Assembly (NCBI GenBank): GCA_021807225.1
Contig: JAKAPI010000001.1
Location: 62,001 to 126,000, forward strand
Direction of reading: 5' to 3'
Length of the DNA: 64,000 bases
Origin: an archaeon
GTDB taxonomy: Archaea; Thermoproteota; Nitrososphaeria; Nitrososphaerales; UBA183
Positions within the stretch are counted from its first letter, which is position 1. The number at the start of each line of letters is the position of its first letter. This document shows, in pieces, positions 1-8,815 of the stretch. The position numbers and the translations under genes were made by a program. Below the pieces are notes generated by a model. It saw nothing but the letters and a program-made list of their open reading frames with translations, was not told the DNA's origin and made no database searches.

Positions 1-837
1 AGGTCCAGGGCGCCGTTCATGAACGAAATCATCGCAGGGAGTTTGAGCGCAGACATGATGGATTACCTCCCACGCGACTCCTATTTCACGGGGGTCGAGT
101 ATGGAAAGGTGGACGCGCAGAGAGTGATGAACTCTCTCCACGTAGCGGCTGGGCATCTGGTGATCGACGACGCGGCAGTCTACGCCTACGAAGCGCTCCT
201 CCTTGCCCGCTACGAGATGTTCAAAGCAGTCTATTTCCACCGTACAGTCCGCGCCGCGGAGCTCATGCTGGCTCGCTCTATGCAGCTCGCGGATGGGGTC
301 TTGGGCCTGACCGACCTCAAAGACCTTTCGAGATATCTCGATCTCACGGACGAGCTCGTGATACACAGCCTCGTAACACTGGAACCGTCGACTCCAGACC
401 TTAGGGAAGCGAGGCGCCTAGCGGTCGATTTCAACGACAGGCGACTTGTGAAGTGCGCATTCGAGAGGGTCGTCCAGAGAAAGGAAGAGAAGGTCGGTCT
501 GCTCTTCGCAGACGAATCTGCCAGGGAGAAGACCGTGGCTGCCATCGCTGAGGCGTCAGGGGTGGACCGGGGGAAGCTCTACCTCGACGTCCCCACAACC
601 CCATCGGTTCCCTATACCTACACCAAAGGGGTGTTGAAGGAAGTGAACCTGCTGAAATTCGAAGGGAACAGGAAGGTGGTGAGGGCTGTCCCCCTGAGCG
701 AGTTGTCGCTTGTGGGTTCTATCGCTGGGTTCATGGACGTGCTGCGGGTATACACAACGCAGGAGAACAGGCCGGCGGTGGAGAAGGCCACCTCGAAGCT
801 CTTCAGAGACGACGGTTTCGTCGAAACACTGGTCTGA
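1..837 (+). CDS. HD-superfamily phosphohydrolase, C-terminal part
   Basis: The reading frame is open to the first base of the window, so the start and the metal-binding H...HD residues lie upstream and this is a 3' fragment of about 278 residues. The segment ADMMDYLPRDSYFTGV, near residue 18, matches the conserved DxxRxDYLxRDxxxTGV element of COG1078/SAMHD1-like dNTP or nucleotide phosphohydrolases; here the first Arg of that element is Met. The rest is helical, as in the family. It ends 39 bp before the helicase gene on the same strand. The general family is fairly clear; the substrate cannot be told from this part. Confidence 0.8.
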   Translation, partial: RSRAPFMNEIIAGSLSADMMDYLPRDSYFTGVEYGKVDAQRVMNSLHVAAGHLVIDDAAVYAYEALLLARYEMFKAVYFHRTVRAAELMLARSMQLADGVLGLTDLKDLSRYLDLTDELVIHSLVTLEPSTPDLREARRLAVDFNDRRLVKCAFERVVQRKEEKVGLLFADESAREKTVAAIAEASGVDRGKLYLDVPTTPSVPYTYTKGVLKEVNLLKFEGNRKVVRAVPLSELSLVGSIAGFMDVLRVYTTQENRPAVEKATSKLFRDDGFVETLV

Positions 838-876
838 TTATGTTGGGCGTAATATACTAGCCACGCCTAAACTTCC

Positions 877-2751
877 GTGGAGTTCGGCGACCGTTTCGCC
901 TACGAGACCTTCCGACCGGGCCAGAGGGAACTGGCAGAGAGGGTCTACAGGGGGTGTACAGAAGGCGGGATACTGATCACCGAGGCGATGAGCGGGTTCG
1001 GAAAGACCTCCGCCGTGCTCACGGGGGTTCTCTCCGCGGCGGAGGAGGCAGATTACAAGATAGTCTACGCTTGTCGGACAAAACGCCAGATTAACAGAGT
1101 AGTAGAGGAGATCGCAAGGCTCCAGGTAAGACACCCGTTCAAAGCCGCGTCAATGCTTTCGAAATACGACTACTGCCTTCTTAGGCGGCATAGAGCAATT
1201 CCTCCCGAGTCGTTCGGGTGGTACTGCACCTTCAACACAAGCAACAGCCTCTGCTCCTACTTCATGAACGTGCCTCTGACGAAAGCGTTCGGCCTTCTGG
1301 TGCAGAGCACCTTGGAAAAGGCGCCTCGTCATCACGAGCTCATGAGAGGGGCCGAGGCAATACACGTTTGCCCCTACGAAGTGACGCGACTAGCAATGGT
1401 GCAAGCACGACTTATCGTGGTGCCCTATCAGTACGCCTTTGACCCGAGGGCCATGTCCATGCTCTTTGACAACGGGTCGGTGGAGCGGAAGCGGGCCATA
1501 ATCGTCGTAGATGAAGCACACAACCTTCGAGACTTCTACAGGGGGGCGGGCTCTGCTACTTTGTCCCTGGACCAGGTCAGAGGGGCATCTCGAGAGGCGA
1601 GGGCGTTATTGATGGAAGAAGCCGCAAAATCGCTGTCTGCCTTGGAATCGTCCCTGGAAGAAATCATCACCGCTACCCACGGATGGCGTCTGGACAAGGG
1701 AGCCGTCGTCGAGAAGTTTCGAAGCGACCGAGGCACCGCTTGGCTTCAGAACCTGGCGTTCGAGCTGAGCGCAAGCTCGGGGGCGGCTTGGGGTTCGGTG
1801 ATGTTCGAACGCAGGCTCCCCTCTTTGATTCTTCGGGTGGGAGAGTTCCTCTCGAAGCTGTCTTCGTCATCTCCCAGCGTCTTGGTAAAGTGGGACAACT
1901 ACCTGGGGCTGGTCGACCCTGACCCCGTCAGGACCACGTCAGACTACCTAGGAGAATTCGGGAGCGCCATCCTTGTCTCCGCCACGGTGAGCCCATCCTC
2001 GGTATTCGCGCGATCCATCGGTCTCGACCCTGCCGAGGTACGGACCTACCAGGCTTCGACGGCTCCCACGGTGTCAGTCAGGACGGCGGTGGATACGGGG
2101 ACCTCCACCCGTTACAGATTGAGGACTCCTGAAATGTATTCCAAGATTGCGAACCGGATTGCCGCGGTAATCGGCTCGACCACCTCGGGGGTGGGTGTGT
2201 TCGCGCCGTCATACTCTATGCTTGGTGCAATCTTCGAGATGGTGTCAAAGAGGGTGGGGGGCCGAAACATGGTTTCAGAATCTCCAGGGCTTTCGAACGA
2301 CCAGGCGACGGATGTATTCGACTCGTTCAGATCGGCCGACGACTCGGTCCTTTTTGCCGTCCAAGGGGGACGGTTCTCCGAGGGCGAAGATTTCGAAGGC
2401 GGAGCAATGGGCTCTATCGTAGTCGTCGGTCTCGGGCTCCCTCCGCCCACTCCAATGATGCACGCCGAATACGCCTTCCTCAAACGCGCGGGAAACCAAG
2501 ACTCTTTCCTAATGCTCTCGCGCCTTCCGGCAATGCGTAAGGCGTTCCAGGCTGCGGGGAGGCACGTGAGAAGTCCTGGAAAGAAAGGTCTGGTATTCTT
2601 CTTGGACGAGCGTTTCGGCTCGTCGACGGCTATAGACCTGATGCCCACATGGCTAAGGAGCGACCTTACCATAGGGGATTTTTCACCAGGAACCATCGAG
2701 GCTTTCAGCCGTGGGTTCTGGGACACCCAAACACCACCTCTCCCTTCCTGA
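877..2751 (+). CDS. XPD/Rad3-type Fe-S DNA helicase
   Basis: This superfamily 2 5'-3' DNA helicase of 624 residues is used in archaea for repair and replication-linked unwinding. Visible motifs are Walker A (GFGKT, residues 40-44), motif II DEAH near 212-215, a SATVSP motif near the middle, and motif VI QAAGRHVR near the C-terminus. Four cysteines at about 100, 117, 126 and 165 lie between motifs I and II, where XPD binds its 4Fe-4S cluster. The start is GTG, with a TATA-like gtaatata centred 25 nt upstream, so the mRNA is probably leaderless. The 3' end overlaps the convergent RNase H-fold gene by 47 bp. Confidence 0.9.
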   Translation: MEFGDRFAYETFRPGQRELAERVYRGCTEGGILITEAMSGFGKTSAVLTGVLSAAEEADYKIVYACRTKRQINRVVEEIARLQVRHPFKAASMLSKYDYCLLRRHRAIPPESFGWYCTFNTSNSLCSYFMNVPLTKAFGLLVQSTLEKAPRHHELMRGAEAIHVCPYEVTRLAMVQARLIVVPYQYAFDPRAMSMLFDNGSVERKRAIIVVDEAHNLRDFYRGAGSATLSLDQVRGASREARALLMEEAAKSLSALESSLEEIITATHGWRLDKGAVVEKFRSDRGTAWLQNLAFELSASSGAAWGSVMFERRLPSLILRVGEFLSKLSSSSPSVLVKWDNYLGLVDPDPVRTTSDYLGEFGSAILVSATVSPSSVFARSIGLDPAEVRTYQASTAPTVSVRTAVDTGTSTRYRLRTPEMYSKIANRIAAVIGSTTSGVGVFAPSYSMLGAIFEMVSKRVGGRNMVSESPGLSNDQATDVFDSFRSADDSVLFAVQGGRFSEGEDFEGGAMGSIVVVGLGLPPPTPMMHAEYAFLKRAGNQDSFLMLSRLPAMRKAFQAAGRHVRSPGKKGLVFFLDERFGSSTAIDLMPTWLRSDLTIGDFSPGTIEAFSRGFWDTQTPPLPS

Positions 2752-3322
2752 AGGCGATCTTGGCGGCAGACACCTCGTCGCGCTGGATGCCCTTTATCTT
2801 CCAAGTCCGCGCAGAAGTGCCCGATTCGTCCACCAGTTCCACGGTGGCTGTGGGGACAGCCTTCTCAAAACCCTCGATTAGCCTTGCGGCAAGGCTCTTG
2901 TTGCCGTTCCCTACCCTCACCAGCATAGGAGAGCCCGGCATTCCTCGCGCGAACGCCTTCGCCTTCGAACAAACGGCCATCAGCGAGTCGTAGGTGCCGA
3001 AGGCGAGTCTTGTCCTTCCATAGAACACGGCAAGGCCGGTCCTCTTTCCAGGGTCTACACCCACGAGTATGAGGTCCTCTTCCCCTCCCAGACGGGACAC
3101 AACCTGACCCTTGAACACCCCGGGATTCTCATCGAGGCACTCCAGTGTCATGGCTCTCTCTCCGAACCGTTCTGACTCGCTCGCCGTCGTGAGAACGAGG
3201 TCGCATTCGCTCACGTCAGACTCTGGCAGCAAGCTCGAAAAAGGGAGCCCTGCCCTCCTCAGCCTCGACACCAGAGAGTAGTACGCCCGGGCCTTTGAAG
3301 TCGCCACGCAGATGCGGCTCAA
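2705..3322 (-). CDS. RuvC/RNase H-fold protein, function unknown
   Basis: The protein has about 205 residues. The centre has a GVDPGKRTGLAVFYG segment, the first strand and catalytic Asp of RuvC/YqgF-type RNase H folds. It is followed by an acidic strand end (VELVDE) and a final helix beginning RDEVSAAKIA, the usual place for the last acidic residue. The N-terminal 80 residues form a separate small alpha/beta region. I chose TTG at 3322, giving MSRICVATS, because that keeps the first beta strand whole. A GTG at 3352 would leave only 2 bp to the divergent gene. A nuclease role is inference. Conserved archaeal relatives are usually hypothetical. Confidence 0.6.
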   Translation of the reverse strand: MSRICVATSKARAYYSLVSRLRRAGLPFSSLLPESDVSECDLVLTTASESERFGERAMTLECLDENPGVFKGQVVSRLGGEEDLILVGVDPGKRTGLAVFYGRTRLAFGTYDSLMAVCSKAKAFARGMPGSPMLVRVGNGNKSLAARLIEGFEKAVPTATVELVDESGTSARTWKIKGIQRDEVSAAKIAFRKGEVVFGCPRTHG

Positions 3323-3354
3323 TTTGAAATACGCACACGCAGCACACTCCACTA

Positions 3355-3954
3355 ATGAGTCTTAACGAGGACCGGGCCCGCTCTTTCCTTGGACCCCTCG
3401 AAGGCAAGACTGCCACGTTTCAGTTGGGTGGGAGAGAGGCGAACCTTGCATTTTCACGTACCACGATGCACGTACTCGCGACGGCACGCACGCCATGCGT
3501 CATCTTAGACCTCGACGCGTTCTATTCTTCCAATGCTGACCATATCTTTCGAAGGTTACCTGGAGACCTAGCATCTTTCGAGTTGCGCGTACCAGCTGCA
3601 GGAGCCGACATCGAAGCAGAGTTTTCTTCCTTGTTCGAGGCGGAGCCCAGAGCGATTGTCGTAGATAGCCTGAACACCCTTTATCATCTGTTCTCCCAAG
3701 AAGACGGGCGCTCCAGGGGGCGTAAGGTGCTTTTCGCCCTCGAAGCGCTCTCACAGTTCGCTCGGGCCAACGGCAAGCCAGTGGTGTTGACCATGTACAG
3801 GCGCGAGGGTCTGGTCAAGCAGGGGCGAGGGAGGACTATCGCAACCCTGTCTGATATCGCAGCCTCGGCCAAGACGGACGGCCACGAAATTGGTATCGCG
3901 ACAGAAAAGGGGACAGCCTGGCTCGGGGGATCTGTCTCTATCCGAATCCCTTGA
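3355..3954 (+). CDS. RecA-like fold protein without Walker A
   Basis: This 199-residue protein resembles the core of RadB/RecA-type proteins. It has a Walker B-like strand AIVVDSLNTLYHLF around residue 103, a later strand VVLTMYRREG, and a final beta-hairpin near IGIATEKGTAWL. No glycine-rich GxxxxGKT loop is present, so it probably does not bind ATP in the RecA manner. It starts 32 bp from the divergent RNase H-fold gene, suggesting shared control and a possible joint role in DNA repair. Its 3' end overlaps the convergent membrane-protein gene by 17 bp. Function is unknown. Confidence 0.5.
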   Translation: MSLNEDRARSFLGPLEGKTATFQLGGREANLAFSRTTMHVLATARTPCVILDLDAFYSSNADHIFRRLPGDLASFELRVPAAGADIEAEFSSLFEAEPRAIVVDSLNTLYHLFSQEDGRSRGRKVLFALEALSQFARANGKPVVLTMYRREGLVKQGRGRTIATLSDIAASAKTDGHEIGIATEKGTAWLGGSVSIRIP

Positions 3955-4345
3955 GAATCGCCATGTCTATTCCTGCGAATATGGCGACCACCAGCAGGAG
4001 GAGAGCTAGCGCGAGATACAGGTTTACAGTGCGGCTTCGTACCGTCTGTCTCCCACTCAGATACACGAGGTAGACACCTGCGCCACCGGCGAAGATTACG
4101 AACGCGTTGACAATCGCCTCCGGAATCGTCTCGGCTTGGCCGTTGGGATATGGGATGTACGTCTGGTTGGGCGTGGGGTAGACTATGGCAGTGACGAACC
4201 CTGCCATCAAAGCTACCAAGACAAGGACGTACAGGGCTTGGACGAATCCCTCTCGCTTCATGAAAGAACTGAGTAAACCTGCCGCACCGTCCCGGACGGT
4301 CCCTATCGTCCTCCGATACGCCGACTCTAGTGCCTGTCTTATCAT
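3938..4345 (-). CDS. Small membrane protein, three TM segments
   Basis: I do not recognise this 135-residue protein. An amphipathic, basic N-terminus of about 30 residues is followed by three hydrophobic stretches near residues 35-55, 79-98 and 108-128. A short polar loop rich in Pro, Asn and Tyr lies between the first two. The ATG directly follows the stop of the zinc-protein gene (TGAATG), so it is the last gene of a topA-led operon. Confidence 0.55.
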   Translation of the reverse strand: MIRQALESAYRRTIGTVRDGAAGLLSSFMKREGFVQALYVLVLVALMAGFVTAIVYPTPNQTYIPYPNGQAETIPEAIVNAFVIFAGGAGVYLVYLSGRQTVRSRTVNLYLALALLLLVVAIFAGIDMAILKGFG

Positions 4346-4552
4346 TCAATCACCTTGCAGAAACTCTGCTGTCTCCTTTGCCCACTGGCCCGTTTGAACG
4401 TTGCGTTTAACGTTATCCAGGTATTCGGCCCATCCCATCTCCCCATACGCCTCAACCCACCGAGGGTAAGCGGCCTGTAGCTTCTCTTTGGCTTCGACGT
4501 GGTGCCGGCAGAGTTCACCGGCGGCGTCCCTACCACAGATGAGACACTTCAT
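4346..4552 (-). CDS. Small zinc-binding protein next to topA
   Basis: This 68-residue protein starts MKCLICGRDAAG and then has CRHH, giving a CxxC...CxxH metal site in the first 18 residues. The rest is a helical, Trp/Tyr-rich tail. The ATG at 4552 overlaps the topA stop as ATGA, which indicates translational coupling and decides the start over a longer frame that would run into topA. I infer it acts with TopA or nucleic acid, but no function is known to me. Confidence 0.6.
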   Translation of the reverse strand: MKCLICGRDAAGELCRHHVEAKEKLQAAYPRWVEAYGEMGWAEYLDNVKRNVQTGQWAKETAEFLQGD

Positions 4553-6600
4553 TTCTTCCTCCCGGGGCAGTCCTGATTGATACAGAGTCTCCAGGGGCGT
4601 CCCCTGCCTGTGACACTGATTACCGGCCAGGAACAATCATCACACGCTTTCAGGACCTTTATCGTCCCCTTCTGAGGAAGCGGGGAAGATGCACGGCAGG
4701 CGGACGGGTAGTTCGAACAGCCCGCGAACCGCTTGCCTGTGGCTCTGGACGTAATCAGCCTCAGTTCACCTGATTTGCATACCGGGCACCTCCCCAGCAC
4801 GAACTGTTTCGCCGTCGTCATTTCCAACGCCGACCCGATCTCCTTTCCCAGGGCGTCTTCTTCGGCGCCAAGGACCGAAAGCTGGTCCGCGATGGTTCTG
4901 ATCGTCTCCCTAAGAATCATCGCTTCTCCGCTTCCGGCATCCTCCACCACTTCCAGTTTTTCTTCTATCTTCCTGGTCAGGCCGGTGCCCACAATGGTTG
5001 GGGCGAACCGCTCCATCACATCTATGACCACGAACCCCAGCTCTGACACCTCCATGTTTTCTCCGGAAACATATCCCCTATCCACCAGGGTGGCGATTAT
5101 GTCTGCTCTTGTGGCCTTTGTCCCTATCTCTTCTCTTTCCATCTTCTCGAGCAGGCTCCCGGGATTGTACCGGTTCGGCTTCAGCTCGAACTTTTCTTCG
5201 GCATCGACGCTCGAAGTCAACAGCCTGTCGCCTTCGGAAATCTGGAGGATTTCCTTGTCCCTGTAACCAGCATACCTTCCATAGTGGTCCATCCATCCCT
5301 GAAAGACCGTCCTTCCTCCAGAAGCCACGAACTTATGAGACCCTACCATGATTGTGACATCCACCAATTCGCGCCTTGCAGAAGCTCCGAACGCGGCGAG
5401 GAACCTTCTGACGACGAGGTCGAAGATAGAGCTCTCAAAGCGTCCGAGAGGGTGCCTGGGCTTCTCCCCGGTAGGGTGGATGGCTGGATGGGCCGGGTCT
5501 GACTTCGGTCCTTGGACCGGCTTAGCCCCAGACCTCAGGATTTCATCGGCAATCCGAGAATATTCCTGGAACTTGCTGATGCCGGCGACGATACCTCTCA
5601 GGTTCAACGACGGCGGAAGCTTCTGGCTCCCTGTCCTCGGGTAAGATATCAGCGCGCCCAGATAGAGGCGTTCTGCGATCTGCAGAGTCCTGCTAGGCGA
5701 GATGCCGAATATCCGATATACTTCTTTCTGCAACTCTCCGATGTCAAAAGGGGGCGGGGGCCCTACCTGCACCATCCGTCTTTTGACTGAAGCCACAACC
5801 GCACCCTCTCCAAGGCAATCTTCGCGGATTCTTTTTGCTGCAGCCGAAGTGCGGATCTTCTCCTGAGCATAGGCAGCTGCGACCTTCTTCCCGTTAACGT
5901 CGAACACGCCGGAGATTTTCCAGTAGGGGGTGGGGACGAACTCTCGTATCTCCCTCTCACGGTCCGCCAGGAAACGGAGCGTCGGCCCCTGTACTCTCCC
6001 GATGCTTACCGTCCTATACCTGATCCCTGAACCAAGGACGGCTTGGGACAGCGCCCTCGACATGTTCACCCCCCAGACGAAGTCAATGGAATGTCTTGCC
6101 CTCCCAGCCCGAGCCAGTCCCTGGTTCGGCTCAGGTTCTAGGGAGTCGAACGCCCTCTTCAGGTCCTCTTCGGTAAGGGTAGAGAACTTGGCCCTGAGCG
6201 AGTCCGCCTCCCTTCCCCCGCACGCATATCTGAGCAGGTTGTGTCCGATTGTCTCTCCTTCGGCGTCGAAATCACAGGCGTTTACTAGCCTAGTTGCGCC
6301 GGAAGACAGCTTCTTGATGGCGGAGACGCGTCTTCCTGCGCCCACACTGTCGTCATCCACCAGGTTTGAAGGATACCACTCTACATCGAAGACTGGATAT
6401 ACGGTCCTCTCGTCGATAGGGTCTGATATGCCGTAAACATGACCTTGGGCAGCACAAACCACGAATTCTTCCCCGTTCAAAGTGAAACTGTAGACCGATG
6501 TGCCTTCGACTAGAGCACTCTTGCTCGTACCATCGGAAAGCGCACTGGCGACCCTCCTGGCGGCGTCAGGCTTCTCGCATATCACCAGAGTGTATCCCAA
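4549..6600 (-). CDS. topA: DNA topoisomerase I, type IA
   Basis: This 683-residue enzyme relaxes negative supercoils through a 5'-phosphotyrosine intermediate. The N-terminus is a Toprim domain: VICEKPDAARR with the catalytic Glu, then the acidic CDFDAEGETIG. The active-site Tyr lies in ALISYPRTGS near residue 323. The C-terminus has a four-Cys zinc finger (CPVCKSG...CSNYPSAC) and a second Cys cluster ending CINQDCPG. The start is TTG. It heads an operon with a small zinc protein and a membrane protein. A reverse gyrase helicase part is absent, consistent with a non-hyperthermophile. Confidence 0.93.
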   Translation of the reverse strand: MGYTLVICEKPDAARRVASALSDGTSKSALVEGTSVYSFTLNGEEFVVCAAQGHVYGISDPIDERTVYPVFDVEWYPSNLVDDDSVGAGRRVSAIKKLSSGATRLVNACDFDAEGETIGHNLLRYACGGREADSLRAKFSTLTEEDLKRAFDSLEPEPNQGLARAGRARHSIDFVWGVNMSRALSQAVLGSGIRYRTVSIGRVQGPTLRFLADREREIREFVPTPYWKISGVFDVNGKKVAAAYAQEKIRTSAAAKRIREDCLGEGAVVASVKRRMVQVGPPPPFDIGELQKEVYRIFGISPSRTLQIAERLYLGALISYPRTGSQKLPPSLNLRGIVAGISKFQEYSRIADEILRSGAKPVQGPKSDPAHPAIHPTGEKPRHPLGRFESSIFDLVVRRFLAAFGASARRELVDVTIMVGSHKFVASGGRTVFQGWMDHYGRYAGYRDKEILQISEGDRLLTSSVDAEEKFELKPNRYNPGSLLEKMEREEIGTKATRADIIATLVDRGYVSGENMEVSELGFVVIDVMERFAPTIVGTGLTRKIEEKLEVVEDAGSGEAMILRETIRTIADQLSVLGAEEDALGKEIGSALEMTTAKQFVLGRCPVCKSGELRLITSRATGKRFAGCSNYPSACRASSPLPQKGTIKVLKACDDCSWPVISVTGRGRPWRLCINQDCPGRKK

Positions 6601-6644
6601 AATCGAACCCTCGCAGGAAGTCCAACAGAGTTACAGTGCTCTGT

Positions 6645-6845
6645 TTAGGAGAAGGAACCGTCGATCTTCTTTACTTCCACCTGGTACTTCGCAGGCGCAA
6701 GCTTTACTCCGCACTTCTTACAGCGGTAGTCAGCTGCTTTCAACACGTCTCCCGGAGATCTGAGGTCGAAGCCAGAGTATAGAGGAGAACCACAGGAACT
6801 ACAGACTATCTCGTATGTCAATGCCGCGTCCTGGCGCCCCGCCAT
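6645..6845 (-). CDS. Small zinc ribbon protein
   Basis: This 66-residue protein has two CxxC knuckles (CSSCG near residue 15 and CKKCG near 42) that form one zinc ribbon, followed by a short basic strand. It begins 4 bp after the cofE stop, so it is co-transcribed with cofE. Such ribbons in archaea often bind RNA, DNA or a polymerase, but nothing here fixes the role. Confidence 0.6.
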   Translation of the reverse strand: MAGRQDAALTYEIVCSSCGSPLYSGFDLRSPGDVLKAADYRCKKCGVKLAPAKYQVEVKKIDGSFS

Positions 6846-6849
6846 AGAT

Positions 6850-7623
6850 TTAGGCGTATGCGCTTTGAGAGTGGCCCAGACTTCTCAGGAAAACGTCATC
6901 GTCGGTGGAGATGGCGAATCTGCCGCCGTCGTATTCTTCATCGATGAGCAGATCCCTTCCTATGCCACGGGCGACCACCAGGGGTGTGGCTTCATCCGAC
7001 TCTCCCATCAGCACTTCGGCCGCGGAGGCTAGGTCGTCCGCAAGCGCCTGGGATGTCACCTTCAGCACGTTGCCGAAGAGGTCTGACCTTCCCCTCATAT
7101 CGAGGACCGCCTCTATCCCCGACGAGGCGACCGCCACTCCGGTGGTGCCCTTCCGCGTAGGCGAAAGCCGGCTGTCACAAACTACCACCCCCACCGAAAC
7201 GCCTCTCGAAAACTTCAACGATTCCCTGATCTTCCTTGCAGAGACCTCTGACTTCATCGGGTACAGCACAACCATCCCATGGGCCACGTTCGACTTGTCG
7301 ATCCCGGCGTTGGGGGTTAGCAACCCATCCTTTGCCGCGAGAATGAAGCCAGGGATGCCGCCGATTATTTCGTCCGACTCCCGGATGACGAGTTCACAGA
7401 GCTTGGGGTCCATATGATGCCTCGCGGCCAACTCCTTGGCTTTGGCCCCCGGCCGGACCGTCGCCAGTTTTACGACCCGACCTTCGGACATGGCGACGAA
7501 TTTGCTTGAGATGACAATCACGTCCCCGTCATCCAGTTCGGCGCCTATTCTTCGGTCAACGAACTCGACGAGGTCGAACCGAGATATTTTTGCTGGCGTT
7601 GGAACAGGGACAAATGTCAGCAT
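6850..7623 (-). CDS. cofE: Coenzyme F420-0:L-glutamate ligase
   Basis: This 257-residue protein matches CofE, the GTP-dependent ligase that adds gamma-linked glutamates to F420-0. The family pattern is visible: an N-terminal DGDVIVISSKFVAMSEGR strand-helix, then the IRESDEIIGG segment, GIDKSNVA and VVCDSRLSPTRKGTTGVA. It implies that the organism makes F420. The ATG lies 28 nt from the centre of a TATA box shared with divergent gcvT. No other F420 synthesis gene is in the window. Confidence 0.9.
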   Translation of the reverse strand: MLTFVPVPTPAKISRFDLVEFVDRRIGAELDDGDVIVISSKFVAMSEGRVVKLATVRPGAKAKELAARHHMDPKLCELVIRESDEIIGGIPGFILAAKDGLLTPNAGIDKSNVAHGMVVLYPMKSEVSARKIRESLKFSRGVSVGVVVCDSRLSPTRKGTTGVAVASSGIEAVLDMRGRSDLFGNVLKVTSQALADDLASAAEVLMGESDEATPLVVARGIGRDLLIDEEYDGGRFAISTDDDVFLRSLGHSQSAYA

Positions 7624-7646
7624 ACACCCTTACGAACCTTGGCCCA

Positions 7647-7654
7647 CTTAAATA
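7647..7654. promoter_or_regulatory. Shared TATA box of cofE and gcvT
   Basis: The sequence cttaaata lies midway in the 56-bp gap between divergent cofE (ATG 7623) and gcvT (TTG 7680). Its centre is about 28 nt from both start codons. That is the archaeal TATA-to-start distance for leaderless mRNAs, so one element may serve both directions. This is inferred from spacing only. Confidence 0.55.
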
Positions 7655-7679
7655 GAGTCGGCCGAAGTCACCGCGTCTT

Positions 7680-8792
7680 TTGCTCAGGAAGACCCAGCTC
7701 TATGACTACCACAGGGCCCACGCGAAGCTCACAGAGTTCGCAGGGTATGACATGCCCCTTTGGTACACGACCACATCAGAGGAACACATGGCCGTCAGGA
7801 ATGCTTCTGGTATCTTCGACGTTTCACACATGGCGAGGTTCGAGGTGACGGGGGGCCAGTCAACAGAATTCCTCGAGGGCCTCGTGCCTACCGCCGTCCA
7901 GTCCCAGCAACAGGGGAAGGCGTTCTACACTTTGTTGCTCAACGATCACGGCGGCATCATCGACGACCTGATCATAGTCAGGCTGCAGAGCGACAGGTAC
8001 ATGGTCGTGGTAAACGCGGCGAACGCTCAGGCCGACAAGAAGCACATGCTGGACCACGCCCCGTCAGGGCTGCAACTGGTCGATAGGACTGAGGAGACCG
8101 CAATGATCGCAGTGCAGGGGCCGGCTGCCCAGTCGTCGCTGCAGCCCCTCACAGACCTAGACCTGAGCCAGCTCAAGCGTTTCCGAAGCGCCGAGACCAA
8201 GGTTTTGGGAGAGGATGCAATCGTGTCGAGGACAGGCTACACGGGCGAAGACGGGTTCGAGGTGATCCTGTACAACGCTACAATGGAGAATCCGGGCGGC
8301 GCTCTGAAAACATGGGGGAAGCTCGCGCTGTCATCGACCCCATGCGGGCTTGGTGCTAGGGACTCGCTGAGGCTCGAAGCCGGGCTCCCGCTGCACGGCT
8401 CAGACATAGACCAGAACACCGATCCGTATCAGGCTGATCTGTCCTGGGTGATTACTGCGGAAAAGGGGGGATACATCGGTGAAGGCGCCCTTTCGACGTA
8501 CAAGGAACACGGACCGACCTTCATTAGAAGGGGGCTGGTGATGGATTCAGGCATTCCGCGCCACGGGTTCGAAGTGGTGGATGAATCAGGACCCATCGGC
8601 GAGGTCACCAGTGGGACGTTTTCCCCGCTTCTCCGAAAGGGAGTGGCCCTCTGCAAGGTGAAGCGGGAGCGTTCTGCCTATGGAACCGAAGTCGGGGTGT
8701 TGGTGAGGGACTCACGCCAGAGAGCGGCAATCACGAAACCCCCATTCTACGCTGAATCGCTCTATGGGTGGAAGCGCCAGAAGGGTAATTAA
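7680..8792 (+). CDS. gcvT: Glycine cleavage system T protein (aminomethyltransferase)
   Basis: This 370-residue protein transfers the aminomethyl carbon from lipoyl-GcvH to tetrahydrofolate, releasing ammonia. The N-terminal LYDYHRAHAKLTEFAGYDMPLWY and the segment FDVSHMARFEV are typical of GcvT. RTGYTGEDGFEV and LGARDSLRLEAGLPLHG follow in order, and a C-terminal GcvT_C beta barrel ends the protein. The start is TTG. gcvH follows after 23 bp. No GcvP (decarboxylase) gene lies in the window, so the system is completed elsewhere. The lipoate ligase at 55.9-56.6 kb may supply its cofactor. Confidence 0.93.
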   Translation: MLRKTQLYDYHRAHAKLTEFAGYDMPLWYTTTSEEHMAVRNASGIFDVSHMARFEVTGGQSTEFLEGLVPTAVQSQQQGKAFYTLLLNDHGGIIDDLIIVRLQSDRYMVVVNAANAQADKKHMLDHAPSGLQLVDRTEETAMIAVQGPAAQSSLQPLTDLDLSQLKRFRSAETKVLGEDAIVSRTGYTGEDGFEVILYNATMENPGGALKTWGKLALSSTPCGLGARDSLRLEAGLPLHGSDIDQNTDPYQADLSWVITAEKGGYIGEGALSTYKEHGPTFIRRGLVMDSGIPRHGFEVVDESGPIGEVTSGTFSPLLRKGVALCKVKRERSAYGTEVGVLVRDSRQRAAITKPPFYAESLYGWKRQKGN

Positions 8793-8815
8793 TTCGCCAC
8801 AACGGCGCGACAACG

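Noticed and set aside
2112..2804. 230-residue minus-strand frame over the XPD gene
   Set aside because: It is antisense to helicase motifs and has no recognisable domain.
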